A stretch of DNA of 64,000 bases. Origin: Vanilla planifolia. Taxonomy: Eukaryota > Streptophyta > Magnoliopsida > Asparagales > Orchidaceae. The stretch lies in the NCBI GenBank assembly GCA_023846275.1, contig JAIUJO010000140.1, positions 1,121,736 through 1,185,735 of the forward strand, in the 5' to 3' direction. The first letter of the stretch is position 1. Each line of letters starts with the position of its first letter. The notes below the pieces were generated by a model that was not told the origin of the DNA, searched no databases, and saw only the letters and a program-made list of their open reading frames with translations. Below, piece after piece: positions 1 to 12,150 of this stretch. The translations under genes and the position numbers were made by a program.

Positions 1-3000
1 AGTGAGATTTTCATGATGAGACCATAGATATTTTTTCATCTCAATTGAACCTAATAAAGGTAAACAAGCATAAATAATATATAAAGCATTATCTTAATAT
101 TAAAGAAAATAATAAAAAAAATTTCAAATGAGAATATTTGAAGCAAGCTATTATAAAAAATTCAAAATGATGTAAAGATCACAAAAGATGAGGATTAGAG
201 TTTTAAAGTAATATAATTAAACCAAAGACAAACATTTCAAGAAATTAGAGATAAGTTTTAGAAAAATTGTATTCCAAGAAACTATGGAGATCAAGCATAA
301 CATCCTCAATTATCAATATATGTACAAATTGAAATTTATGAAAAGATACATGAAAAACCTAGTAAATAAAACTTTTAAAAAATATAGACATTAATAATTA
401 ACTAATAGAGCTCATCAAGATGAGTCCTTTGACATCTGCTTCATGTCGAGTAGGCCTAATCTTGAATACTAGAAATTATAAGAGTAAATAAGAAAAATAA
501 GAAGAAAACTTATTTTAATATTAAGTAAAAATATATTAAAGTCGAAATGAAATAATTGAAGCAATGTAATAATAAGCAAATCAAAGTGATGCAAACGCAT
601 TATGAGATTAGAATTTGTTTCTCTTGGTAATAAAATAAAATGAAAGCAAAATATTTGACAAAATAAAACAATTGGTATCATACAATTGCACTGCAAACTT
701 ATAAGAAGAACATTAGTAACAAACTCGGTAATAAAATTAGCTACATATTTATATAACTCATAAACTAAGAGAAAATAATAGAAAATGAGATTTTTAAAAT
801 TTTTAGAATAAATATTTAATTTGATAGAGTTCTTCAAGATGAGTCCAATGATATCTGTCTTGACTTAACAAGTCCTCTTTTGAAATTTCTATGAAATACA
901 TAATTAAATAAGCAAAAAAAATTATTATTTTAATCTGAACCAAATATATATCAATGTTGAAATGATATAAATTAAAGTAATGTAATGGAAATAAGTGAAA
1001 GTGATGTAATGGTCATAGAACAAGACATTTGGTGTTGCATAGTAATATAACAAAATTAATGCATGAAAATTAACAGAGTGAGATAAATTATTTAGGAATT
1101 TTGAGTTCCGAGCAAATAAACAAATCAAGTATATTAACATTGATCATCATCAAACTTTATTGTAAAGTATGTAAAAATATGAAAAAGTAGAAATTTAAAA
1201 TACAAAAATCTTATTTAATTGGATAAACCTCATTAAGACAAATCCAATGATGTCGATTTCATACTAATTGAATGCCATTTCAAATTTTTTAGAATTAAAA
1301 ATAAAATAAATACAACTAATAAAAAATTACTATTTTTATGTTAAGTAAACATATATTAAAGTTGAAATATCTTAAATTGAGCTAATTTAATACAACCAAG
1401 TTGAAACATCTAATTGTTGCACGATACAAGATTTAGAGCTACAATGCAATATAGTCAAATCAATGCAATAGATTTGGAGAAATTAGATATATTATATAAA
1501 AAATTCATTCCATGTTGTAAAAACAATTTAGTGTAACCTCCATGAATATAAAAATATATTCCAATCAAAATGTTAGAAAAGGACAATAGAAATTTCAAAA
1601 CTTTAATATTTAAAAGTATAAAATAAAGAATATTTAATTAGATAAAGCATTTCTTGATAAGTTCAATGACTTTTTTATGTCATGATAAAACATCGTTTGG
1701 AGTTATTATAAATTACTAAAGTAATTAAAGATAAATATTAATAATTTTTATTCTAATATTATGTAAATATATTTTGTAGATGAGCTAAATTAAATGGAAT
1801 TAATGTAATATAATAAAACAAAGCAAAGCAAAGATAATAAAAGTTGAGAAGTACTATTAAATTCTATTATCACCAAATCAAAGTAAAAATTTAAAAAAAA
1901 TATATCATAAATTGTGTAGGAATATTATATTCCAATATACAAAAGAAATCAAGTGTGACATCATCTATCATTAAATCATGTTTTAATCAAAATATCTCTT
2001 AAAATATTGCAAACAATTAACAAAAATATTTGAAAATATAAAAATAAATATATAATTGGATGTAGTTGATTTAGACATATCCAATGATGTCTTTTCATCT
2101 TCATTTTATTTCATTTTGAATCACTTCAATTTTCCAAAGCAAATAAGCATAATTAATTATGAACTATTTTCTTAATTATAAATAATATATGTTAAAATTA
2201 AAATGAGATTAATTGATACAATGTAACATATTAAAATTCAAAATCATGGAAATGTAACAAGAATGGAGAATTAGAGTTTTATGATACTATAACAAAATCA
2301 AACGAAAGCATTTGAAGTAATTAGATAAATTTTTTCAAACATTCACAAACATAAAAGAGATTGAATAAGACATCCTTGGTCATCAAATCATACACGAATA
2401 AAAATTTGTTATAAGATGTGCCAAAATTGTATAGAATGAAATATTAGAAAATATAAATACCAATATTTACTAAGATAGTGGTCATTGAGATAAGCCCATC
2501 GACGTTTGTTTTGTCTCGATCAGTTAACTTTTAGATTTTTTCTAAAAAGTTCCATAGTAAATAAGCATAAATAATTATAAATTATTGTTTTACTAATAAG
2601 AAATTGTATATAGAGGTACAATAAGAAACATTGTGGAAAATTAATATAACTAAATAAAAATAATGTACATAACACACTGGAAAAGAACTTGTGTCTAAAA
2701 TCAATAAAACAAATTCAAAGTAAAAACATTGAAGAAATATAATAAATTGTATGACATAGTTTCATTCTAAGGTATTAAAATGATCAATTGTAATGTCCTC
2801 GATCATAAAATCTAGTACTAATCAACATTACTTGTAAACACGTAAAAATCACAAAAACTAAATTAATTAAAAATATAACAACAAATATTTAATTAGATAA
2901 AGCTCTTCAAGCTTTGTCAAATGACATTTGTTGTAATTCAATTAGACATTGTTTAAAATTAATATAAATTACCAAAGTAAGGAAGCATAAACAATAATGA

Positions 3001-4277
3001 TTTATTATTTTAATTTAAAATAAATAAATATTAATGCTCAAATGAAAAAAAATTGATGCATTATAATATTAATAAATTAAAGTGATGTTAAGATCACACA
3101 ATAAAAATTGCGAGTTACATTTTAATTATCCAAATAATTGTAAAAACATTAACAAACTAAGATAAATTATTTGGAAATATTGCATTATAAGATACTAAGA
3201 AAATTGACTGTAATATTTCTAATTATCAATTCAATATTTAATCAAAATTTCTTCTAAACCATGCCAAAACACTAAAAAATAAACTAATTTTAAATTTCAA
3301 ATCTTACTTAATTATTTAAAACTCATGGAGATGTGTGAAATAATGTTTGTTTCATTTTGATTAGACATTGTTTGGAATGATTGAGTTACCGAAGCAAACA
3401 AGCATAACTAAGAAAAAAATTATTATTTTAGAATTAAGAAAAACTTAATTTAAGCTAAAATTTTCTAAATTGAAGTAATGCAATATAGCCAAATTAAACT
3501 AATATAATGATCAAAAGAGTGGAGATTTAGAGTTACAAACTAATAGATCGAAATCAAAGCAAAAATTTTGAGAAAATGAGATAAGATATTTAAGAAAGTT
3601 CATCCCAATGTACTGAGGAGATTGAGTGTAATATCATTTATGGTAAAATCATGCATGAATAAAAATATCTCATAAAGAATGCCAAAACACTAAAAAAATA
3701 AAAATATTTAAAAAAATTGTTAAATTATTATTTAATTGGATAAAGCTATTTTGTTTTAGTGGGATAACTTTTATTTTGTCTTAATTGAACCTTTATTTGG
3801 AATTATTACAACAAATTATTTGGGAATATTTCATCTAATATAGCAAAGTGATCAAGTGTGTCATATTTGATGATCGAACTTGGTACGAGTTGATATGTTT
3901 CCTAAACCACGACAAAACTCTAACAAGTAAAATTTCTAAAAAAACATAAAATTTAATATTTAATTGGATATTGTTCTTCTAGAAGTGTCCCATGATGATT
4001 GTTTCATCTTGATCAGACCTTGTTTGGAATTACAATGAATTTCCAAAGACAATAAACATAAATAAAAATTTAATATTATTTTATATTAAGTAAATATATA
4101 ATAAATTTGAGATGAGATAAATTAAAAAAATTTAGCACAAGCAAATCAAAGTGATGTGAAGGTCACAACAGAGAAGATTTGTAGTTACATTGTAATATAA
4201 GCAAATCGAAGAAAACAATTCGAAAAGGGAGATAAATTATGTTGGAAAGTTACATTTCAAGGCACTAAGTTATTGAG
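1..4277. repeat. Diverged tandem satellite, ~418-bp monomer
   Basis: An anchor of the form GATAAAGCTCTTCAAGATGA, followed by a 'tcc-aatgatgt' block, recurs at about 15, 419, 838, 1237, 1656, 2074, 2489, 2911, 3330, 3753 and 3982. Spacings are 404, 419, 399, 419, 418, 415, 422, 419, 423 and 229 bp. Between anchors the same blocks return in order: 'accaaagcaaataagcat', 'attattttaatattaag', 'aagcaaatcaaagtgatgt', 'ttagagttaca' and 'gatcatcaaatcatg'. Copies differ a lot by eye (perhaps 60-75% alike; not computed), so the array is old. It is extremely AT-rich with no credible ORF. It is open on the left at the window edge and stops inside a monomer at about 4277, where an LTR begins. I do not recognise the family. 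A satellite is the best reading; centromeric or subtelomeric placement cannot be judged from here. Confidence 0.85.
3753..3981. repeat. Internally deleted satellite monomer (229 bp)
   Basis: This copy has the anchor and the 'tttggaattattacaa' block, then jumps directly to the 'caaattatttgggaatatt' block. The middle of the monomer (the 'aaataagcat' to 'gcaaaaacatttgaag' part, about 190 bp) is missing. It is the only clearly shortened unit in the array. Confidence 0.75.
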
Positions 4278-6550
4278 ACAAAAGTCATGACTATCACAAT
4301 GCAAAAAATATAGAAACCATATCCAAGTAAAGTGATTGATATAGCCTAAATTGTGTTATAAAATATCTTAAATAGTCCAATATTTCACATAAGAACATAA
4401 ATGTTAAGAATAAATAAATATTACACTAGCAATTGATTAGATAGTGATTAATGAGCAATCCTCTACAACATTAACATTGATGCTATATCTACTACTAACT
4501 ACTTACAGCTAAAAATAATATAAGGAAGGTGAGCTAGACTTAATAAAAAGTTCTAATTTCTTTTTAATAAAAAGATAAAAGCAATAGCATAATGATAGTG
4601 TATAATTATAGGTATATAAGACTAAAATAAATGTCATATCTGACCATGCTAAGCTAATGCATTAAAAAAACCTAGATCATAAGTCCATATCTTGAGCTCT
4701 ATTAATCACAAAGATTAATAAACATTTTGAAAAGAGTCCTAAACAACCACATAGTATTCTAAAAAAGTAGTTCAAAGCATATACTATGTCCCATAATACC
4801 ATATAAACCCACTTAGCAAACGTAAAATCCTCCACATAGGAATTGATTATTCTAATCTAAACTCTAGCAATAACATGGATAACCCCCTAAGGCTGATGAA
4901 CTCCCAAAAAATATTGTCCTCAACCACTATAAGCTTAGGCACACCCATAATCTCCCTTGTTTCCCTAGTTATAAGGCATTCAACCTCTACAATTAGTGTG
5001 AGTACTACCATTTAGAATATTTTACCAACCTTATTTTTGCTGAGTAATGTATCACATGTGCTCTACTGCACTTTAGTCTATGTAATCATCAATAAACTTG
5101 CTAACTCAAAAATAAAATAATTCTACTTGCATTTATTTTGAGAATCTTAAACTTAACATATAATCCAATGTTTCCCAAAACTACAATCAACTACTTACCA
5201 TTTGGTCTCCTTAAAACCTTACTCTACAACATAAGATAACTTACGATTTTTACTAAAACCTATTCTTTATATCTAGGTTATCTACACTTTTCAAGTTTGA
5301 TATGTCTATGTCTAATGGTTGCCCTTTTCTCATTCTAATAGTCTTACTAGAATTGTTTAGCTTATTATTGTACTTATTCAAGTAATAATTTAATTTCTTA
5401 AACCATTTAAGTCAATCTTTGAATTTTAACCCACGTTCACATGAGTTTCACAGTAACTCTCACTTATCTCACAAGCCAATCCAAGTAACTCTACACAAGC
5501 CAAAACTTCTTTTAAGCCTCGCAAACCTCTAAGATTATCATATGCCAATTGAAGGCTTAAAAGAAAAATTAAAAGCTGCTCATGATTTATTACATCAAAT
5601 AACACTAGCCAAAATTCAAGTGGACATTAGCCCTTTGATAGATTTTAACACAACTCACAAAGGTTGAACTTGATGATTTTGACTCAAGAAACCCTCAACC
5701 ATGGTTTGCCTAAGAGCCTCATCAAACTTTCATTAAAGTCTCACCAAGTACAAGAAATTCTTATTTAAACCATAATTCTTATCTTGTGGTTTACTTCATG
5801 TAAAAGTTTAACCTTGAAGAGTTTCTCTTAGCTAATCGCTATGTTATTCTTTTCCAAGCCTAAGGTCCATTCTCAAGGCCAAACTTACATTAACCCTAAA
5901 CAACAATTCATTGGTTCTTAACCTACTATATAAAAATATTTTAATCCATAGACATTTATATTTAAAATATACAACTTTTAAATCTCATACGCACAACTTT
6001 CACTCTAAATCCATGGTTCTCTTAATCAATCCTATTATTTCATGAGTCTGGCCTGTCCCAAGAAAGCTTTCTGGCAGGTTAAGTTTTTCCACAATTTCTT
6101 ACTATTACTCAACCTAACCCAACAAGTTTTGCTATACTTAACTATGACACATATTGCCACTAACCTTCTTCCAAGGCTAGTGCAAGCTTCTTAAGGCTCC
6201 AAACAAGAATATTAGAGAGCTCAATTACGGTGGAAGCCATCTAACAAAATTTTTTAAGTCTTACGTTACATTACATGAACCTCTCTTAGCCTTACATTGA
6301 ATCCCTTCGACAAACGCGAGCCTACTAACCTCTTTTTGGTGACAACAATGTCCATTTGGGCTTGAATTTTTAGGTGAAAAGCTCCAAAAATCATAGGAAA
6401 TAATGTTTTATGAAACTTGTAATACTTATGTTAAGGTTATTATGTCAATGCTTTCTCTATGCAAGCCCAACTAGGACCATTAGCAATCCTAGCCTTCTTC
6501 TATGTTTTAGTAATTACATCTAACCCCAGTTTATAAGAAACTCTAAAGTT
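4274..6550 (-). repeat. Left LTR (3' LTR) of the gypsy element
   Basis: It is collinear with 8298-10735. Matching pairs are 'gtcatgactatcacaat' (about 4284) with 'gccatgactatcataat' (about 8308); 'gtgagctagacttaataaa' (about 4530) with 'gtgagccaagctcaataaa' (about 8555); 'gctaagctaatgcat' (about 4648) with the same word near 8642; 'cacagtaactctcacttatctcacaagcca' in parts (about 5460) with 'cactagtaactctctattatttcataagcca' in parts (about 9586); and 'aatgtcc...gctccaaaaatcata' (about 6350) with 'aatgtcc...attccaaaaatctta' (about 10512). Both copies start with TG exactly ten bases before the shared 'G(T/C)CATGAC', which sets the left edge. The right edge is approximate. Divergence is high, so the insertion is ancient. 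Confidence 0.7.
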
Positions 6551-6689
6551 TTCAATCATTAAAGGCCATCAAAAGTCACTTTTAAGGCATCGTCATACTT
6601 TGCAAGCCTATATAGAGTAAAACTACTCAACCTCAATGCATAACCCATGGTAGAAATTAAAACTACATAAGGTATTCTTGATATTTGAT

Positions 6690-7690
6690 ATTTGATATAA
6701 TTTAAAGCTCTTTTGGCTCCTTTTAAGAACATAAGTGGATCTAGGAAATCATTCTTAAAGTTAGATACATGGAACAAGTCATGTCTCCTTGACAATTATT
6801 CAAAAAACTAATGACAATGTGCCACAAACCCATTCTTTCCTATGGTCTCAAATTAGAAGCCTCCTAAAACAAAAATAAGTAGGCTTTCAAAAAACATGGT
6901 ATCTAATATTATCGCTTTTTGCCTAGTGCTATTTATTGAAACACTTCTTTTGTCAACCCTACACCACACGTAGGTTATAATGCTGGTTATAAACCACATT
7001 AATGTTTAGTATCCATGGGGTCTATTTAGGTTGACTTTAGTTGAACGTATAGGGGATGTGCATTGTTACACTTGTAATGACTCATATGGAATCACGTATT
7101 GATACTTTCTATTACAAAAAAAATGTATGGTAACTATCTAAACAAGCCAAGAAATTATTCATATATAATAAGTCTCAATAAATCCTCCAAGGTTTGGCAA
7201 ATCCTCTTTGAATATCCATCAATTTGAGTATCATAAGTTGTATGGAACCAAATAGTAGTTCTTTGAGCTTCATGGAAATGATTGTGGAATAGAGAGGCAA
7301 ATTTAGCCCCAAAATCTTTGATAATCATTTTGAGAACACAATATGGAAAAACTACCTATTACCTAATACACTATAATAGTCATCTTGATAAGTCTAACTT
7401 TTTCAAAAAAATAAATAAGCCTATTTAAGTAATTGATTTGTAATAAACCATGTCAAGTCATGTACTTGTACGATCTTAAGTAATCGAGAGAAAAAATATA
7501 TAGTAATCACATCCAATTTCTAGCTTGTAATCACATTTATGATAACCCATAAGTCAAGCATCACAAAATATATTATGTCACATACATACTTTAGCATTTC
7601 CACCAAATGATAATCTTGAGTCTTTTATAAAATTTTAACTTCCCATAGATGGATCACCATACGGAATTCAAGAGCCTCTTAAAGCATGCT
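6690..7690 (-). pseudogene. Ty3/gypsy integrase remnant
   Basis: Read on the minus strand and allowing frameshifts, this follows a plant gypsy integrase from N- to C-terminus. At about 7640-7540 a weak echo of the zinc-binding start is seen (K-DSRLSFGG ... C). At about 7440-7400 'FITNQLLK-AYLF' matches the 'VIVDRLTKSAHF' block. At 7325-7170 a clean frame reads 'IIKDFGAKFASLF', 'FHTTYDTQIDGYSKR' and 'CQTLEDLLR', the counterparts of 'ISDRDPRFTS.F', 'STAYHPQTDGQSER' and 'TLEDMLR'. At about 7090-7010 'IPYESLQV' and 'CTSPI' match 'APYEALYGR..RSPI'. At 6783-6763 'HDLFHVS' matches the terminal 'HNVFHVS', followed by 'DPLMFLK'. Several in-frame stops and shifts make it non-functional. No chromodomain was recognised after it. 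Confidence 0.82.
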
Positions 7691-8297
7691 ATCTCTAATG
7701 TCATGGTGTTAGGAAACACACCGCCCGCCATGACAGGCCAAAATGTCATCCCTATTATTAAGGTCCATCAATTCCTAATCAATCGTGTTAGTATCGTATG
7801 AAATTTAGAATTTTTTTGGCTAAAGTGTCATCAACCCATCCAACTAATCAACCCAACATTAAGACCATTGGGTTGAGCCAATAAAACCTGGACTATGAAA
7901 TAAATTTTAGGTCTCTTAGCATTAAACATGGCTTCCCTTTTTGATTTCTCTATAGGCATTGAGCTATGAGTAGCACATCACGCCTAATTTTTATAGAAAT
8001 TGTTTTCTTGAGATGCAACTAGACTTATGTACAAGTTAATGTTTTTAGTTAGCAAGTGTTAACTGCTTAGGAATAAAATTCAAACTAGGAGTCATGATCT
8101 TCCAATCTGATCATCAAAATCATAATATACTACCAAAAATGAACAATATTCTGCCTCAACTAAGAGGACAATTGAACCAATAATAGGTCTACCTTAAGTT
8201 AGGTAACCTATTTAGTACACTTGTGTGTACCTAATGTAAAATGATCTATACCTACAATATTATTAAATTTATATAATCAAAAACTTGTAAAGTACTA
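7691..8297 (-). other. Residual internal DNA of the gypsy element, no gene seen
   Basis: This lies between the integrase start and the 5' LTR edge. It should hold leader, gag and the start of pol in a complete element, but no retroviral motif was found in any frame. No clear primer-binding site remains beside the LTR edge at 8298. It is probably the scar of the internal deletion. Confidence 0.4.
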
Positions 8298-10735
8298 TGT
8301 AATTTAAGCCATGACTATCATAATTAAATAAATTTTGAAAGCCCACATCCAAATAGAAAGTCCCATATATTCAAAAGACTAATATTAAATATCTAAAATG
8401 ATCTATTGTGTTTAAAAGTAATTTTTGCCAAAAAATGAGATTGAAACAAGAACATATTAAATGCTAACATAAGAGTGATCTAATATGGTAATGACTCTAA
8501 TGTTGTTCACTCAAATATCAAAGACACTAACACTCTTTTCTCCTACAAATGATATAAGAGAGAGTGAGCCAAGCTCAATAAAGAATCCTCATGTATATTT
8601 GTCCTGTAATAGAGGAATCAAATTATCATTAGATCCTACAAAGCTAAGCTAATGCATAAATCTATGACCATAAACCTCATCACACATCCACTAGAGCCCA
8701 ACAAGTTTAAACAAATTCAATATCAATCTATAAGATTCATGGTTACCCACTCATAATTTGGCACTTCCTTCAAGTCGATACGAAACTCAACAACTATGGT
8801 AGTCCAATCTCATCATATGTACAAAAAGTCAACAACCTAGTCTATATTAATGACATGGACCAAAATAAGAATCCACATTAGACATCCATGTTGCATTGTA
8901 TGAAGCACCATGGCAAATCGATTACCACACATGATGTCCTATACTAGCACATAACCAACTTGGAATTCTGCACATGATATATGACAATTCCCACTTAAGA
9001 TTTCCCAATCATATGTACCACCCATGGATGACAAAGAAAGTTATCACACATAGTAAATAAGCATCACATTCCCATACGCACACATGATTTATCATGATTT
9101 CTTAGCACTAAGGGAAAAAACCTCGAGGCCTATTGTGAGTCCAACGATCTAACATATCAAACCTTCTTTGCTCTTACTAATAAGTCTATTTTTTTTATCC
9201 ATTACTTCTTACTTTATTTCTAATCATTGGACTTTCTTACCAAATATCAATATGCTTTTACTTCTATTTATTGAGGATTTCTTAGCTCTAATTAATTATT
9301 TAGTGTTTCTTCAAAACCTTCAACCATTAACCAACTAGTTAAGTCTTTTTAAACTACTTTGTACAAATATAGTTAAGTTTTGGTTTCTACCAACAATGAT
9401 TTTCTTATCTAAGGTATCACCCATTTTGAATTTCATATATCTATGACTAGTTCATACCCAAATATTTACCTTGAAAAGTTTTAGGCAATCCTTTCATTTC
9501 TTTTAGCACTACTGTAGTTATAATTCTATACCTCATACTCTTCTTCTCTCAGACTTTCATCTATAAGTTGAATTCAAATGATTTTCACTAGTAACTCTCT
9601 ATTATTTCATAAGCCAACTTGAGCCAAATCATGCTTTATAAAAGCCTTTATTGATCCACATAAATCTCTTAGACCATCATCTAAGGTGACAATTTATGGC
9701 ATAAAAACCTAATTCTTGCCTAGTCATAGTCTCAGCCCTCAAATACAATTAGATTAGGGTTTAGCAAAAATCAAAAACATCATTGGCCACTTTGTTGAGT
9801 CTAGCACGACTCTAAAGGCTAAAATAGAGCTCTCAATTTTAATTCAACCATTATTAAAATAAAACAAATAACATATCAAATCATGTCCCCAATTTGAGTA
9901 TGCTCAAAATCATATTAATATACATAATATTACCAATTAAATAGTAAACCTTTTCTAACATTTTGGGTCATGTCGGATCCTAGGCCTTAGAAATTCCAAC
10001 TACCTAATTTCTAAACAATTCTTAACCTTACCAAAGTTTACTTCATGTCATAACTTACCTTCAACCCTAGTTTTCATTCTCAACCCTAACTTATATACAA
10101 ATTTAAAACTTAATGCATTCACATTAAAAATTATATGTTTTTAAATTTCAATTCTAGGAAATTTAATTTACAAATTTAAGTCCATTGAATTTTGAACCCT
10201 TCATAATCAAATTTTTAATGTAAGCCAACAATGTATATCAACTAGACTGATTTCTTCTTACTTTTTAGTTTTCTTCAAAAAAGCAAAGATTTCTACTTCA
10301 CCTAATCAAGATCTAAATTTCCTATAAACTTATTCGATGAACAATTCAAGCTCGTTAAGGCTATCCATGAGAAAATAGGAAGTCTTAGTTTCTTTGCAAG
10401 CCATGCAGTGTCCTTTTGTTTATCTTTCCTTGCGTTACATGTCTATAGCCATCCCTTGCACTAAATCTCTTAGACTAACATAGCACTTTAACCTTTTTAT
10501 TTGCAAAGAAAATGTCCCTTTTTCCTAGTACATTAAGTAAAGAAATTCCAAAAATCTTAAGAAATTGTTAATAGCAAAACTAGGAGTACTTATCTTGTGG
10601 TCTTAAAGTTAAATTCATTTTCAAAGAAAACTTATCCAAGACAATCAATAATGGCTAGCTTCTTTTAGGTCTTATGAAAGACTACCAAACTTTCTTAACA
10701 AGGACCTTGAGAGCTTAAGCCATCCATGGTCTTGT
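8298..10735 (-). repeat. Right LTR (5' LTR) of the gypsy element
   Basis: This is the partner of the left LTR, about 2.4 kb, collinear over its whole length at an offset that drifts from about 4.02 to 4.16 kb because of indels. It starts 'TGTAATTTAA' and ends near 10735, where similarity to the left copy fades. No ORF of note. It is very AT-rich. Confidence 0.68.
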
Positions 10736-10739
10736 TTAG

Positions 10740-11084
10740 AAATGTAATGAAATACATTATTTAGAAATACTTTAGTTTTGTTGACATCAAACAAAAAACC
10801 ATAGCTAGAGGTCAACAGCACCGCAAAGTATGCATTAATTGGGAAATGCTGCCATTATTCATTTTCCATTAACAAAGTAATTTTTTTAGTTCTTTAATTT
10901 GTTTTTTAGATCATCAATGCATTTTTATTTTATTATTTTGAGAACAGAAATATTTATTTCATTGACTTCATAGAGCCCAGATCTTGGGTAAATTCCAATT
11001 GTGAGTTCTCAGACGACACTCAGATTTACATTTGAACTCATAATACACATTAGAATTGTAGACATTTTGGTTCACAATGTAACA
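10740..11084 (-). repeat. Copia-1 3' LTR fragment
   Basis: On the minus strand the sequence begins 'TGTTACATTGTGAACC' directly after a purine tract, the usual arrangement at a copia 3' LTR. AATAAA-like words (around 10935-10960 on the minus strand) could have been polyadenylation signals. The other LTR edge is not defined; it meets the gypsy LTR near 10740. No second LTR copy was found. Confidence 0.5.
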
Positions 11085-11097
11085 ATCTTCCCTTTTC
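11085..11097 (-). other. Polypurine tract of copia-1
   Basis: The minus strand reads 'AAAAGGGAAGAT' immediately before the LTR's 'TGTT'. This is the standard copia junction that primes plus-strand DNA synthesis. Its position downstream (on the minus strand) of the RT remnant at 11350-12150 fits. Confidence 0.6.
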
Positions 11098-11349
11098 TAT
11101 GTTAACAAACAAATATAAGCTTGTAATAAAAACTTAAGTGCAAATAAAAAAAGGATAGATTGTAAGATTTATGTAGTTAAGATAAGCATGTTACAAAACA
11201 AATGTTATGGATAAGTTACCCATCAATTTGGAGCACCTCTTTAATATAAGCTTTGTTCTTTCTCACCATTTGGTCATCATTAATAGTATTTTTAATTAAA
11301 TAGGTAAAAAACCTCTAGAATTTTGACTTAATCGAACATAAAAAAATCG
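11098..11349 (-). other. Copia-1 3' coding tail, unrecognisable
   Basis: This stretch between the RT remnant and the polypurine tract should encode RNase H and the pol C-terminus. I see no convincing RNase H motif. It is AT-rich with many stops in all frames. Confidence 0.35.
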
Positions 11350-12150
11350 TTTTCATTTCTTACAAAGTTCCCATATTTAGGCATGATTTAATCCTAAAAC
11401 ATTGTCCTTTACTATATATAATATTTTGTCTACTGGTAATGAAATATGAGAATGATCGTATCATTCCTCTTATATTATTTTTGATCCATTGGCTTTACTT
11501 GCTCATCCATTCTAAATTTAATTAAGGGTTTAAAGGGTTTGAGATAGATTTAATATTTTTAAAGTTAATGCCTTTAGCAACTCAATTAAAGAATTTTTTT
11601 ATGAGACAAACATTCCTTTAGACAGTTATTTATCTTGTAATCATAGAAAGAATGCCAATTCTCTCATTTTTCTCATGTCAAACTTGGAACCTCTTCATCA
11701 TGGCATGCTATCCACATAATCATTGGTTACTTCTACCAAACATATTTTCTTCATGTAAAACTATTATTATTACATTTCAACAAATTTTCTTTTAATAAAT
11801 AATGACTCATCTAGATTATCCTTTACAGATTCTTTTTTGAGCAAATAATTATGTTATCTATTTCATCAAATGGCTAGCACTTAATAGTTATCCATTGAAG
11901 CTTTTGAGCTATTTATTATAGATGTTAAAAGTATATTGTTAAATTTATATATGGAATAAATGAGAAGGATCATTGAAATTGAAACTTATTTTTTCAAAGG
12001 TTTTGATGTCCCTTATTTCAATTTTCTTACTTTGATAACTATACAAACAAAAAATGATATTTATAAGCTCTCTTTCCATTATATTTTTTTTGTTTAATAT
12101 TCTATAAGTATTGTTTTGTGACGAATAAAAATGAAATATAACTTCCATTG
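11350..12150 (-). pseudogene. Copia-1 reverse transcriptase remnant
   Basis: Read on the minus strand with frameshifts, it is collinear with a Ty1/copia RT. At about 12040-11945 'EIRDIKTFEKISF' and 'FNDPSHLFHI' match 'YQMDVKSAFLNG' and 'FEDPNHVFKL', with the block between them deleted. At about 11800 'LDESLFIKRK' matches 'VDTTLFIKR'. At about 11718-11707 'YVDS' sits where the catalytic YVDD belongs, so the second aspartate is lost. At about 11690-11640 'FDMRKMRELAFFL-LQ' matches 'FEMSMMGELTFFLGLQ', then 'KGMFVS' and 'LLK'. At about 11500 'KPMDQK-Y' matches 'KPVDQKLYRGMIGSLLY'. Many stops are present. The 5' part of pol and gag are absent beyond about 12150, so this is a truncated dead copy. 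Confidence 0.78.

Larger units (their letters stand above)
4274..10735 (-). mobile_element. Decayed Ty3/gypsy LTR retrotransposon, internally deleted
   Basis: Two diverged direct repeats (about 4274-6550 and 8298-10735) flank a stretch that contains a gypsy-type integrase on the minus strand. In that orientation the left repeat is the 3' LTR and the right repeat the 5' LTR. Only about 1.75 kb of internal DNA remains. Integrase lies next to the 3' LTR as expected, but gag, protease, reverse transcriptase and RNase H are not visible, so at least about 3 kb is missing. The left edge cuts a satellite monomer, so the element inserted into or at the edge of the satellite. Satellite does not visibly resume on the right, and no target duplication was found. 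Confidence 0.7.

Noticed and set aside
469..1140. Minus-strand open frames of 122 and 71 codons
   Set aside because: They lie within satellite monomers and are not preserved in the other copies; Ile/Leu/Phe/Tyr-rich from AT bias.
1..4277. Nested LTRs instead of a satellite
   Set aside because: Eleven regularly spaced head-to-tail copies without intervening internal regions fit a tandem satellite better.
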